DNA of 7,309 bases, from NCBI GenBank assembly GCA_002789465.1, contig PFTH01000160.1, positions 1 through 7,309 of the forward strand, written 5' to 3'. The stretch is from Candidatus Roizmanbacteria bacterium CG_4_9_14_0_8_um_filter_34_12. Its GTDB lineage: Bacteria; Patescibacteriota; Microgenomatia; UBA1406; GWC2-37-13. The notes below the pieces were generated by a model. The model made no database searches. It was given only the letters and a program-made list of their open reading frames with translations, and was not told where the DNA came from. Position 1 is the first letter of the stretch; every line of letters starts with the position of its first letter. The position numbers were made by a program, and so were the translations under genes. Shown piece after piece: positions 1 through 4,442 of the stretch.

Positions 1-341
1 TTAACAGATACTACCTTTTTATTTGTTACTCCTTTAATAATATCCTCTGCCCATGGTTCCATAAATTTTCCAGTGTAAATGAATAAGTCGGATTTATTTA
101 TCCTGACAATATCGCTTGGCTTTGGTTCAAAACTGTGAGCTTCAACTCCGGGTGGAAGAAGAAGTGATACCTCCACTTTGTCTTGCCCGATAATTTTTAC
201 AAAATCATATAGCGGGAAAAGAGTTGTAACCACAGTTAATCTTTTTGAGTCCTTTTTTAATTTTTGCGTACTATTTGCTACTGTAAAAATTCCTAAACCA
301 ATAATTACAACAACCTCAATAGAAAATAATATTTTTTTCAT
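1..341 (-). CDS. znuA: Zinc ABC transporter substrate-binding protein, ZnuA-like (N-terminal 113 residues; cut by window edge)
   Basis: This is the start of a cluster A-I metal-binding lipoprotein/periplasmic-type solute receptor that would capture Zn2+ (or Mn2+) outside the membrane and hand it to an ABC permease. Translation from the ATG at 341 gives a basic/hydrophobic N-terminal segment (residues 1-22) that looks like an uncleaved anchor or signal peptide; there is no lipobox cysteine. The mature part begins 'LTVVTTLFPLYDFVKIIG' (residues 35-52). It continues with 'LLPPGVEAHSFEPKPSD' around residues 61-77, where His69 is the expected first metal ligand of the family. The remaining ligands lie outside the window. 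The gene starts 42 bases after a Fur-family regulator gene in the same direction and has no visible promoter or clear Shine-Dalgarno, so it is probably co-transcribed with it. Family assignment is strong; zinc rather than manganese is inferred from the motif style and the Fur neighbour. Confidence 0.9.
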   Translation of the reverse strand, partial: MKKILFSIEVVVIIGLGIFTVANSTQKLKKDSKRLTVVTTLFPLYDFVKIIGQDKVEVSLLLPPGVEAHSFEPKPSDIVRINKSDLFIYTGKFMEPWAEDIIKGVTNKKVVSV

Positions 342-383
342 ACTTAATTTAAAATATTTAAATCAATAATTCTTACAAGGCCT

Positions 384-785
384 TTATTGACAACGGTCAC
401 AAATACCAAAAAATTCTAGCGAATGACTTTTAATTTTAAAATCTGTTTTATTTTTAACTTCTTTAAGAAATATGTTTTCTGGAAGTTGGATATCCTCGAT
501 AAGTCCGCAAACCTCACAAACAAGGTGATGATGATGTCCGCTATTTGAGAGTTCAAATCGCGCCTCTTTATCATTAAACTGTACTTTATTTACAATCCCA
601 AGTTCAAGAAAACTCGTTAAAATACGATACACTGTGACTTTATTCATGTGATTCTTTTTTGAATTTACAGCTGTATAAATCTCAAACACCGTTTGCGGCT
701 TTTGTTGTAACACGTTTAAAATCTCCTTTTTTTGAGAAGTAAACCGTTGACCTTTATCTTTAATAATTTGTTTAACTTTATCCAT
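384..785 (-). CDS. Fur-family transcriptional repressor, probably Zur (zinc uptake regulator)
   Basis: This is a metal-responsive dimeric DNA-binding repressor of about 133 residues, the normal Fur-family length. The N-terminal winged helix carries 'RFTSQKKEILNVL' and the recognition helix region 'MNKVTVYRIL' (about residues 47-56). The dimerisation/metal domain has an HHHH run followed by CEVC (His84-87, Cys90, Cys93) and a C-terminal CDRC pair (Cys129, Cys132), the structural Zn(Cys)4 set of the family. I chose the ATG at 785. A TTG 30 bases upstream (813-815) would also be in frame, but it lies inside the promoter spacer and the inverted repeat. Next downstream is a ZnuA-type zinc-binding protein gene, so a zinc-uptake repressor is the likeliest role. 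Fur, PerR or Mur specificity cannot be excluded from sequence alone. Autoregulation is suggested by the dyad at 796-818. Confidence 0.92.
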   Translation of the reverse strand: MDKVKQIIKDKGQRFTSQKKEILNVLQQKPQTVFEIYTAVNSKKNHMNKVTVYRILTSFLELGIVNKVQFNDKEARFELSNSGHHHHLVCEVCGLIEDIQLPENIFLKEVKNKTDFKIKSHSLEFFGICDRCQ

Positions 786-794
786 TAAGTAAGT

Positions 795-823
795 ATTATT
801 GCAAACAGATTGCAATAAGTCAA
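795..823 (-). promoter_or_regulatory. Sigma-70-type promoter of the Fur-family/znuA operon
   Basis: On the minus strand there is a -35 TTGACT (818-823), a 17-base spacer and a -10 AATAAT (795-800). The expected transcription start is near 786-789, only one to four bases before the ATG at 785. The message would therefore be leaderless or nearly so, in keeping with the lack of any Shine-Dalgarno. The rest of the 786-916 gap shows nothing further I can support, including no convincing terminator for the glutaredoxin gene upstream. Confidence 0.68.
796..818. promoter_or_regulatory. Perfect 9-5-9 inverted repeat, candidate Zur/Fur operator
   Basis: The arms TTATTGCAA (796-804) and TTGCAATAA (810-818) are exact reverse complements separated by five bases. 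The repeat fills almost exactly the spacer of the predicted promoter for the Fur-family gene, overlapping both the -10 and the last base of the -35. Binding here would block RNA polymerase. The 23-bp size and symmetry fit a Fur-family dimer site. That this protein binds it is inferred. Confidence 0.72.
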
Positions 824-916
824 GAGAATATTTTTACTGAAAAAACAATTTATAAGCAACTAATCCCTGTGTTTATCTTTCAACTAAGACCATTAACAAT
901 TTTACCCCTTGAATAA

Positions 917-1153
917 TTATTTCAATTCCAGGAGTTGATCAATGATCGGTTTGTTAAAACCAATAATGACTTCATCATCTATCCAAAGTTGAGGAACTCC
1001 CATTTGACCCGATTTCTCAACCATAGCTCTAGCCTGGTTTTGATCTTTTGAGACATCAATATCTTCAAAGGGTATCTTTTTATCTTTTAAATAATCTTTT
1101 GCCATGTGACAATAAGGACAGGTTGGGGTTGAAAAGACTTTCACTGTTTTCAT
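917..1153 (-). CDS. Glutaredoxin-like thiol-disulfide protein (YruB/NrdH type)
   Basis: This is a 78-residue single-domain glutaredoxin-like protein, typical in length for small bacterial Grx/NrdH proteins, acting in the cytoplasm as a dithiol reductant. The first strand 'KTVKVFSTPT' leads into the active site CPYC (Cys12, Cys15). The cis-proline loop is 'MGVPQLWID' (Pro54 region), followed by the 'GFNKPIIDQLL' C-terminal helix. It matches the YruB-type glutaredoxin subfamily as I remember it. The start codon overlaps the stop of the preceding PadR-type gene as ATGA and no Shine-Dalgarno is visible, so translation is probably coupled. The pairing suggests that the regulator's own thiols, or those of its targets, are maintained by this protein. 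NrdH-like electron supply to ribonucleotide reductase is an alternative, but no nrd gene is in view. Confidence 0.88.
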   Translation of the reverse strand: MKTVKVFSTPTCPYCHMAKDYLKDKKIPFEDIDVSKDQNQARAMVEKSGQMGVPQLWIDDEVIIGFNKPIIDQLLELK

Positions 1154-1491
1154 ATGATTTTTTGGTAATTATTAATTAATGAACTGATAACTTTCTTTTG
1201 CTTTTTTAAAGATTCAATCCAAGTGGCTAAATAAATCTTTCCTTTTTGTGTGATTGTATAACTATAACGTTTGGGCCCAATTTTACTCTTCATGCTTTCT
1301 CTGGAAATATATCCATGTTTTTGCATACGGGAAAAACAACGATATAGGTTTCCTATATTCACCTCACAGATACAATCATTTTTTAGCGCTTTTTTTATTT
1401 CATACCCGTAACTCGATTTTTTTAATAATAAATATAAGATTCCGGGTTCAAAAAAGTTTTCTACTACTACTTGTGAACAATTTGTTCTCAT
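1150..1491 (-). CDS. PadR-type winged-helix transcriptional regulator with four cysteines
   Basis: This is a 113-residue DNA-binding protein of the PadR superfamily, in the size range of short PadR proteins. The core reads 'ILYLLLKKSSYGYEIKKAL' (residues 18-36), 'VNIGNLYRCFSRMQKHGYI' (44-62, recognition helix and start of the wing) and 'GPKRYSYTITQKGKIYLATW' (72-91), followed by a C-terminal helix for dimerisation. Cys5 lies before the first helix, Cys40 and Cys42 form a CxC before the recognition helix, and Cys52 lies within it. This number is unusual for PadR and could serve metal or thiol sensing; that is inference. It has its own promoter with a dyad (1518-1546) about 10 bases after the upstream membrane-protein gene stops. 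It overlaps the glutaredoxin gene by four bases. There is no Shine-Dalgarno before the ATG. Confidence 0.85.
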   Translation of the reverse strand: MRTNCSQVVVENFFEPGILYLLLKKSSYGYEIKKALKNDCICEVNIGNLYRCFSRMQKHGYISRESMKSKIGPKRYSYTITQKGKIYLATWIESLKKQKKVISSLINNYQKII

Positions 1492-1517
1492 ATATTTAAT
1501 CTATTTGACTATATGTA

Positions 1518-1546
1518 AGTTTAATATAGCATACTATGTTTGTCAA
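1518..1546 (-). promoter_or_regulatory. Promoter of the PadR-glutaredoxin operon, with embedded dyad
   Basis: A consensus -35 TTGACA (1541-1546) is followed by a 17-base spacer and a -10 TAAACT (1518-1523; four of six consensus bases). Within the spacer, ATAGTATGCTAT on the minus strand (1526-1537) is an imperfect palindrome with five of six base pairs matching. A dyad between -35 and -10 next to a PadR gene suggests an autoregulatory operator. The predicted 5' leader is about 20 bases and has no clear ribosome binding site. Confidence 0.55.
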
Positions 1547-1556
1547 GAGAAATAAT

Positions 1557-2234
1557 CTAGCGATTCCACATCATCCCGCGATCTTGCCCTTTACCCCGTC
1601 CTTCCATCATGCCGGGACCAAGCGTTGAAGGGTTTGATTCGTCAAATACTCGAACACCTATTGCTATGAAAACATCGCCATCCCAAAATCCCACTGATCG
1701 TATTTGATTACCCTCCTTTGGTTGACCAAATGGAAAGTGGGTTTTTGAATTAAAAGAAACAGTCTTATTCTCATTGTTTTCATCTTTAATTGTGAAAGAG
1801 TTTGTATTTACTTGTATTACTGAACCAGATACAGCATTACTATTATTCATCATACCCATTCGAAACCTTCTCCCCTCTTGTTGATAAATCCTCTGTCCCA
1901 ATGGTTGCTTAATGGAAATCCAACCCAACAAAATTATTCCAACTAAAATAAAAAGAAGAATAATTAAAAATGGTTTTTTATAAGAAAAGTCAAACTTTCT
2001 AAATATTATGATTAAAAATAAGAATAATAATGTAAATACAACTCCTAAGATATAAGGAAAGGATTGAATAAAAGAGAATAAACCATATTTGCCATATCCA
2101 CCAAATAACAGATCATTATTACTATTCATCCAAAAAAGAATGAATCCGGCAAGAAAAATAAGTAAACTAAAAATTATTACAATCCCTCCATCTAATCCTA
2201 ATTTCTCTGTCCATATTGACAATTGAGATTTCAT
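1557..2234 (-). CDS. Three-helix membrane protein with external Met-rich domain, putative anti-sigma or sensor partner
   Basis: This 225-residue protein belongs to no named family I can recognise with certainty. About 16 cytoplasmic residues precede three membrane helices (about 17-35, 57-78 and 88-106). Lysines between helices 2 and 3 place the long C-terminal half outside the cell. That half has a small beta-rich stretch beginning 'VSGSVIQVNTNSFTIKD' (135-151), reminiscent of DUF5666/OB-like domains. Met/Arg/Gly clusters flank it: 'RRFRMGMMNN' (122-131) and 'GPGMMEGRGKGQDRGMMWNR' (206-225). The clusters could bind soft metals such as Cu(I). I chose the ATG at 2234 because a strong AAAAGGAG lies eight bases upstream. 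A longer start at 2291 would overlap the sigma gene and lacks a Shine-Dalgarno. Following the sigma gene directly, it is a candidate membrane anti-sigma or sensor, though its cytoplasmic part is very short and shows no zinc anti-sigma motif. Confidence 0.72.
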   Translation of the reverse strand: MKSQLSIWTEKLGLDGGIVIIFSLLIFLAGFILFWMNSNNDLLFGGYGKYGLFSFIQSFPYILGVVFTLLFLFLIIIFRKFDFSYKKPFLIILLFILVGIILLGWISIKQPLGQRIYQQEGRRFRMGMMNNSNAVSGSVIQVNTNSFTIKDENNENKTVSFNSKTHFPFGQPKEGNQIRSVGFWDGDVFIAIGVRVFDESNPSTLGPGMMEGRGKGQDRGMMWNR

Positions 2235-2242
2235 AGTAATTT

Positions 2243-2250
2243 CTCCTTTT
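2243..2250 (-). promoter_or_regulatory. Shine-Dalgarno that fixes the start of the membrane protein at 2234
   Basis: AAAAGGAG on the minus strand ends eight bases before the ATG at 2234. The upstream in-frame ATG at 2291 has no comparable site, so the shorter product is preferred. Confidence 0.7.
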
Positions 2251-2271
2251 TTTATTTTATTTGTGATTTTG

Positions 2272-2829
2272 TCAACGATTGTTTTTTTCATAACATATTT
2301 TTTTAATTCGTAATCGACCTCGATGAATTAATACTCCAACATTTCGAACCGGAATACGTAAAATATCACTTATTTCTTCGTAAGTCTTTTCTTCATAATA
2401 AAAAAGTACAAGCGGTTCTTTATATTTTATATCTAATTTTTCAATACAATTTTTTAATTTCTTCTTCATTTGTTCATCATCGATTTTTTCTTCAACTTCA
2501 TCTCTGCTTCCAACATCAAACCAATCTGGTAATGATACAAACTTCTGAATGAAACTGCTTCCAATGAGATTTATGCTTTCATTATGCGCGATCCGGTATA
2601 TCCAACTTGAAAAATTTAGCTCTTTATTAAAGGTTGGTAAATTTTTATATGTTTTTATAAAAACGTTTTGTAAAAGATCATCAACTTCATTTTTCCGGTT
2701 AGTGATTCTTAGAATATATCGTCTAAGTTTCGTCTCATACCTCTTAATTAAATAATAAAATAGCTCTTTCTTCCCAGATAAAATTTTTGTAACTAAACTT
2801 TCATCGGTTATTTCATCAAATGACTGCAT
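2272..2829 (-). CDS. ECF-type (group 4) RNA polymerase sigma factor
   Basis: This is a 185-residue sigma-70-family protein with only regions 2 and 4, as in extracytoplasmic-function sigma factors. Region 2 runs from 'DESLVTKILSGKKELF' (9-24) through the core-binding segment 'EVDDLLQNVFIKTYKNL' (48-64) to the -10-recognising segment 'NFSSWIYRIAHNESINLI' (72-89). An acidic linker (about 105-125) joins it to region 4 (about 126-177). There 'EKTYEEISDILRIPVRNVGV' (147-166) and 'LIHRGRLRIKK' (168-178) form the helix-turn-helix that reads the -35. The start ATG lies only five bases after the proximal half of a shared bipartite motif and no Shine-Dalgarno is visible, so a leaderless message is possible. 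The gene ends with TGA inside the upstream part of the next reading frame. It sits between a secreted Gly/Met-tailed protein and a Met-rich membrane protein, which suggests control of an envelope or metal response. Confidence 0.93.
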   Translation of the reverse strand: MQSFDEITDESLVTKILSGKKELFYYLIKRYETKLRRYILRITNRKNEVDDLLQNVFIKTYKNLPTFNKELNFSSWIYRIAHNESINLIGSSFIQKFVSLPDWFDVGSRDEVEEKIDDEQMKKKLKNCIEKLDIKYKEPLVLFYYEEKTYEEISDILRIPVRNVGVLIHRGRLRIKKICYEKNNR

Positions 2830-2834
2830 ATTAT

Positions 2835-2864
2835 TAATACAACTGCTTTTTATATTTATTACAA
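2835..2864 (-). promoter_or_regulatory. Shared bipartite motif upstream of the sigma gene (candidate self-recognised ECF promoter)
   Basis: On the minus strand TTGTAATA (2857-2864) and TTGTATTA (2835-2842) are separated by 14 bases. The identical pair at identical spacing occurs upstream of the secreted-protein gene (3310-3339), while the 14-base spacers differ in sequence. This spacing fits -35/-10 elements. If it is a promoter, transcription would begin at or next to the sigma start codon. An operator made of direct repeats about two helical turns apart is the alternative. Confidence 0.6.
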
Positions 2865-2865
2865 C

Positions 2866-2907
2866 AATACCTCCCCTATTATACCATTACAAAATTGAGG
2901 AGGTATT
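2866..2907. repeat. Inverted repeat with 9-base perfect arms between the secreted-protein and sigma genes
   Basis: The arms AATACCTCC (2866-2874) and GGAGGTATT (2899-2907) are exact reverse complements around a 24-base loop that contains an extended -10 box on the minus strand. No run of T follows on either strand, so an intrinsic terminator is unlikely. It could be an operator bracketing the promoter, or an RNA hairpin protecting the 3' end of the secreted-protein message. Confidence 0.55.
2878..2886 (-). promoter_or_regulatory. Extended -10 box (TGGTATAAT), candidate housekeeping promoter of the sigma gene
   Basis: TGGTATAAT on the minus strand is a perfect extended -10 (TGn then TATAAT). 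There is no good -35 at 17 bases upstream, which extended -10 promoters can tolerate. The start would fall near 2871, giving a leader of about 42 bases. It lies between the arms of the inverted repeat at 2866-2907. It could supply basal sigma transcription alongside the bipartite motif nearer the gene. Confidence 0.45.
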
Positions 2908-2916
2908 ATTAACTGC

Positions 2917-3282
2917 TCACTTACACATTCCCATTCCTTGTCCTCGACCGGATCCGTTTTGAAGTCCTAAACCCAGTTCGGTTCTGATTTTATTTGCTTC
3001 TGCGGTTTTTCCTTCTAAGGCCAGTTTATGGGCTTGAGCAAATTTCGAAAAGTTATCTTTGTTAACAACTTGAGTTACTCTTCCTTTGCCCTGCATTAAG
3101 TTTTTCCATGCATTGTAGTCGTTTTTTTCAAAGGCTTTTGTCATTGCTTCATGCCTTTCAGCTGTATAATTGGGACCCTTAACATTTGGATCACCTTTAT
3201 AAGCCTGAACTGCATTTTGACTAAGGATCATTCCTCCTAATACTAAAGTTGTTATTCCAATTAAAATTGATTTTTTGTTCAT
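2917..3282 (-). CDS. Small secreted protein with Gly/Met-rich C-terminus, unknown function
   Basis: This is a 121-residue exported protein. A signal peptide (residues 1-27, hydrophobic core 'ILIGITTLVLGGMIL') ends at a likely AVQA/Y cleavage site. The mature part is mostly helical: 'AERHEAMTKAFEKNDYNAWK' (41-60), then 'FSKFAQAHKLALEGKTAEAN' (78-97) and 'IRTELGLG' (99-106). It closes with a glycine-rich tail ending 'GRGQGMGMCK' (112-121). I recall this NDYxAW / LxLEGKxxEA / LGLG pattern from unnamed proteins in Patescibacteria, but no named family. The Met and Cys tail could bind a soft metal. I chose the ATG at 3282 because AAAGGAGG sits just upstream; the ATG at 3303 overlaps that site and would add seven residues. 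It shares its upstream motif with the sigma gene that follows and is a candidate target of that sigma. Confidence 0.75.
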   Translation of the reverse strand: MNKKSILIGITTLVLGGMILSQNAVQAYKGDPNVKGPNYTAERHEAMTKAFEKNDYNAWKNLMQGKGRVTQVVNKDNFSKFAQAHKLALEGKTAEANKIRTELGLGLQNGSGRGQGMGMCK

Positions 3283-3292
3283 ATGTATTTTT

Positions 3293-3300
3293 CCTCCTTT
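3293..3300 (-). promoter_or_regulatory. Strong Shine-Dalgarno that fixes the start of the secreted protein at 3282
   Basis: AAAGGAGG on the minus strand ends 10 bases before the ATG at 3282. The in-frame ATG at 3301-3303 directly abuts this site, so it cannot use it. This is one of the three strong ribosome binding sites in the window, suggesting high expression of the secreted protein. Confidence 0.75.
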
Positions 3301-3309
3301 CATACTAAG

Positions 3310-3339
3310 TAATACAAATAAAAAAGAAGAATATTACAA
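3310..3339 (-). promoter_or_regulatory. Shared bipartite motif upstream of the secreted-protein gene (candidate ECF promoter)
   Basis: On the minus strand TTGTAATA (3332-3339) and TTGTATTA (3310-3317) are 14 bases apart, identical in both elements and spacing to the pair before the sigma gene (2835-2864). A start about seven bases downstream would fall near 3303, giving a leader of about 20 bases containing the AAAGGAGG site. This is consistent with translation from 3282. Confidence 0.6.
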
Positions 3340-3369
3340 GATTTATGAAATAAGAAATATGAGGTGAAT

Positions 3370-3924
3370 TTATTCCTTACAACAATCAATTGCTTTTTGG
3401 ACTACCTGTCCAAGTCTAGCTAAGAGGCTTACTTTCTCTTTTAATTGCGGTTTTTTCTCTTCGTTGATAAAATCAATGTCTTTTGTCTCTGACTGTTTTA
3501 CATCTTTAGTTTGTACCAATCCTAAGTTCAATCCCCAGAATAAACTATAAAGTTGATATGACTTTTGAAAAAAATCAGAAGCACCGTTTTTATCCCCTTT
3601 GGTTAAAGACTTAGTTCCCACTTCCATAAATCTCATCGAAGCCGCCAAAAGATGTTTACTGATGCACCAAACTTCACCTTCATAATCTTTAATTATTCGT
3701 TTTAAAGCACTTTTTCTCATTTCCCGAACTTCATTTAACAGATCAAGGTATTTTTCATCTTTTGTTTTGCTGTAAGTGAAAAAGAAATGCTCCTCCATTG
3801 AGATTAAATTCATAATGGCAATTGAAAGGTCTTCATCAGAAGACAGGTCAAGCTTTTCTCCTTTTTCCATTGCTTTGACTTTTTCCATAAAACGTTTTAT
3901 GTCATCAGAATTTTGTTGCTTCAT
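3370..3924 (-). CDS. Helical soluble protein with C-terminal Cys-Cys, unknown function
   Basis: This is a 184-residue protein with no signal peptide or membrane segment, predicted from its composition to be almost entirely helical. I recognise no named family, although I have an impression of similar unnamed proteins in Patescibacteria. The best-preserved looking stretch runs from 'ISMEEHFFFTYSKTKDEKYL' (41-60) through 'DYEGEVWCISKHLLAASMRF' (80-99) to 'QKSYQLYSLFWGLNLGL' (120-136). Possible metal or redox residues are Glu44/Glu45/His46, Cys87 and His91 spaced along helices, and a Cys181-Cys182 pair three residues from the end. A lysine/glutamate-rich linker (about 140-163) separates the core from the last helix. 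It starts 11 bases after the CPVC membrane-protein gene, with no Shine-Dalgarno, and is the last gene of the packed run. That context suggests a cytoplasmic partner in the same thiol or metal pathway. Confidence 0.7.
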   Translation of the reverse strand: MKQQNSDDIKRFMEKVKAMEKGEKLDLSSDEDLSIAIMNLISMEEHFFFTYSKTKDEKYLDLLNEVREMRKSALKRIIKDYEGEVWCISKHLLAASMRFMEVGTKSLTKGDKNGASDFFQKSYQLYSLFWGLNLGLVQTKDVKQSETKDIDFINEEKKPQLKEKVSLLARLGQVVQKAIDCCKE

Positions 3925-3935
3925 AAGTATTAATT

Positions 3936-4442
3936 TTAACTGGTAATAATATAAAAAATTAAACTGCTAATGGCTAATAATAAAACCGGTATGATCACTT
4001 TTTGAAAATAAATATATACTTTTCCTTTGTTTGTTGTCCGAAGCCATTTATCAATTGCAACTCCTAAAAGAAAAATAACTGATCCAGTTATAATACCTAA
4101 AATAACTTTATCCATTCCCCACAAAGTATTATTAACAATTCTAATCATGTGCGACCAATAAAGCGGTGGGATAACGAATATCACCATTAGTAAAATCGAG
4201 AGCACTTCAGGATATAAAACTTTCCAACCTTTTTTTCTGATCCAATCGGCCATCCATAATCCACTTGAAAGAATCAAGCCACCTATCCAAATACCGGTAA
4301 CAGAGTCATCAATTCCAATCCAACGGGAAAAACCTAACCCCGCTCCGACTGCGATGGTGCAAACCGGACAGACAGCATGAACACTATTTGAACTTGCAAA
4401 AAAAATAATAAAATTTATCAATAAGCTTAATAAGTACAACAT
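3936..4442 (-). CDS. Polytopic membrane protein with exported CPVC motif, unknown function
   Basis: This 168-residue protein has an N-terminal hydrophobic signal (1-23, ending VHA) immediately followed by CPVC (Cys25, Cys28) and a glycine-rich 'TIAVGAGLGFSRWIGIDD' (29-46). Four further hydrophobic helices follow, at about 49-66, 79-100, 110-131 and 144-166. The CPVC pair would sit at the outer face of the membrane, where it could exchange disulfides with the anchored CPHC protein encoded just upstream. It belongs to no family I can name, although I have seen this CPVCTxAVGAGLG signature in CPR genomes. The start at 4442 lies inside the end of the preceding gene (16-base overlap) and is supported by AAAGGAGG at 4447-4454. 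Possible roles are a membrane disulfide carrier functionally like DsbB or VKOR, or a metal transporter component; neither is shown. Confidence 0.75.
   Translation of the reverse strand: MLYLLSLLINFIIFFASSNSVHAVCPVCTIAVGAGLGFSRWIGIDDSVTGIWIGGLILSSGLWMADWIRKKGWKVLYPEVLSILLMVIFVIPPLYWSHMIRIVNNTLWGMDKVILGIITGSVIFLLGVAIDKWLRTTNKGKVYIYFQKVIIPVLLLAISSLIFYIITS

Noticed and set aside
178..369. Open frame on the plus strand over the ZnuA-like gene
   Set aside because: It lies opposite a clearly recognisable coding sequence, resembles no known protein and has no ribosome site.
342..383. AT-rich imperfect palindrome before znuA as an operator or promoter
   Set aside because: Symmetry is expected by chance in such AT-rich DNA and no -35 is in place; co-transcription with the Fur-family gene is simpler.
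786..815. TTG start extending the Fur-family protein by ten residues
   Set aside because: The extra codons fall in the promoter spacer, -10 and inverted repeat, and the added residues do not resemble a Fur N-terminus.
909..925. AT-rich near-palindrome at the end of the glutaredoxin gene as a terminator
   Set aside because: The stem is weak, overlaps the last codons and is not followed by a T run.
1150..1153. UGA recoding (code 25, as in Gracilibacteria and Absconditabacteria)
   Set aside because: TGA makes sensible stops for the PadR and sigma genes, one in a classic ATGA overlap, and no frame contains internal TGA codons.
1254..1499. Plus-strand open frame of 81 codons opposite the PadR gene
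   Set aside because: Composition is that of an antisense shadow (Phe/Tyr/Leu-rich) and the opposite strand encodes a recognisable PadR protein.
2235..2291. Longer start for the Met-rich membrane protein
   Set aside because: It would overlap the sigma gene by 20 bases without a Shine-Dalgarno, whereas the ATG at 2234 has AAAAGGAG at good spacing.
2549..2755. Plus-strand open frame opposite the sigma gene
   Set aside because: Shadow of the sigma factor; no start signals or recognisable motif.
2866..2907. Inverted repeat as a rho-independent terminator
   Set aside because: The loop is 24 bases and neither strand has a T run after the stem.
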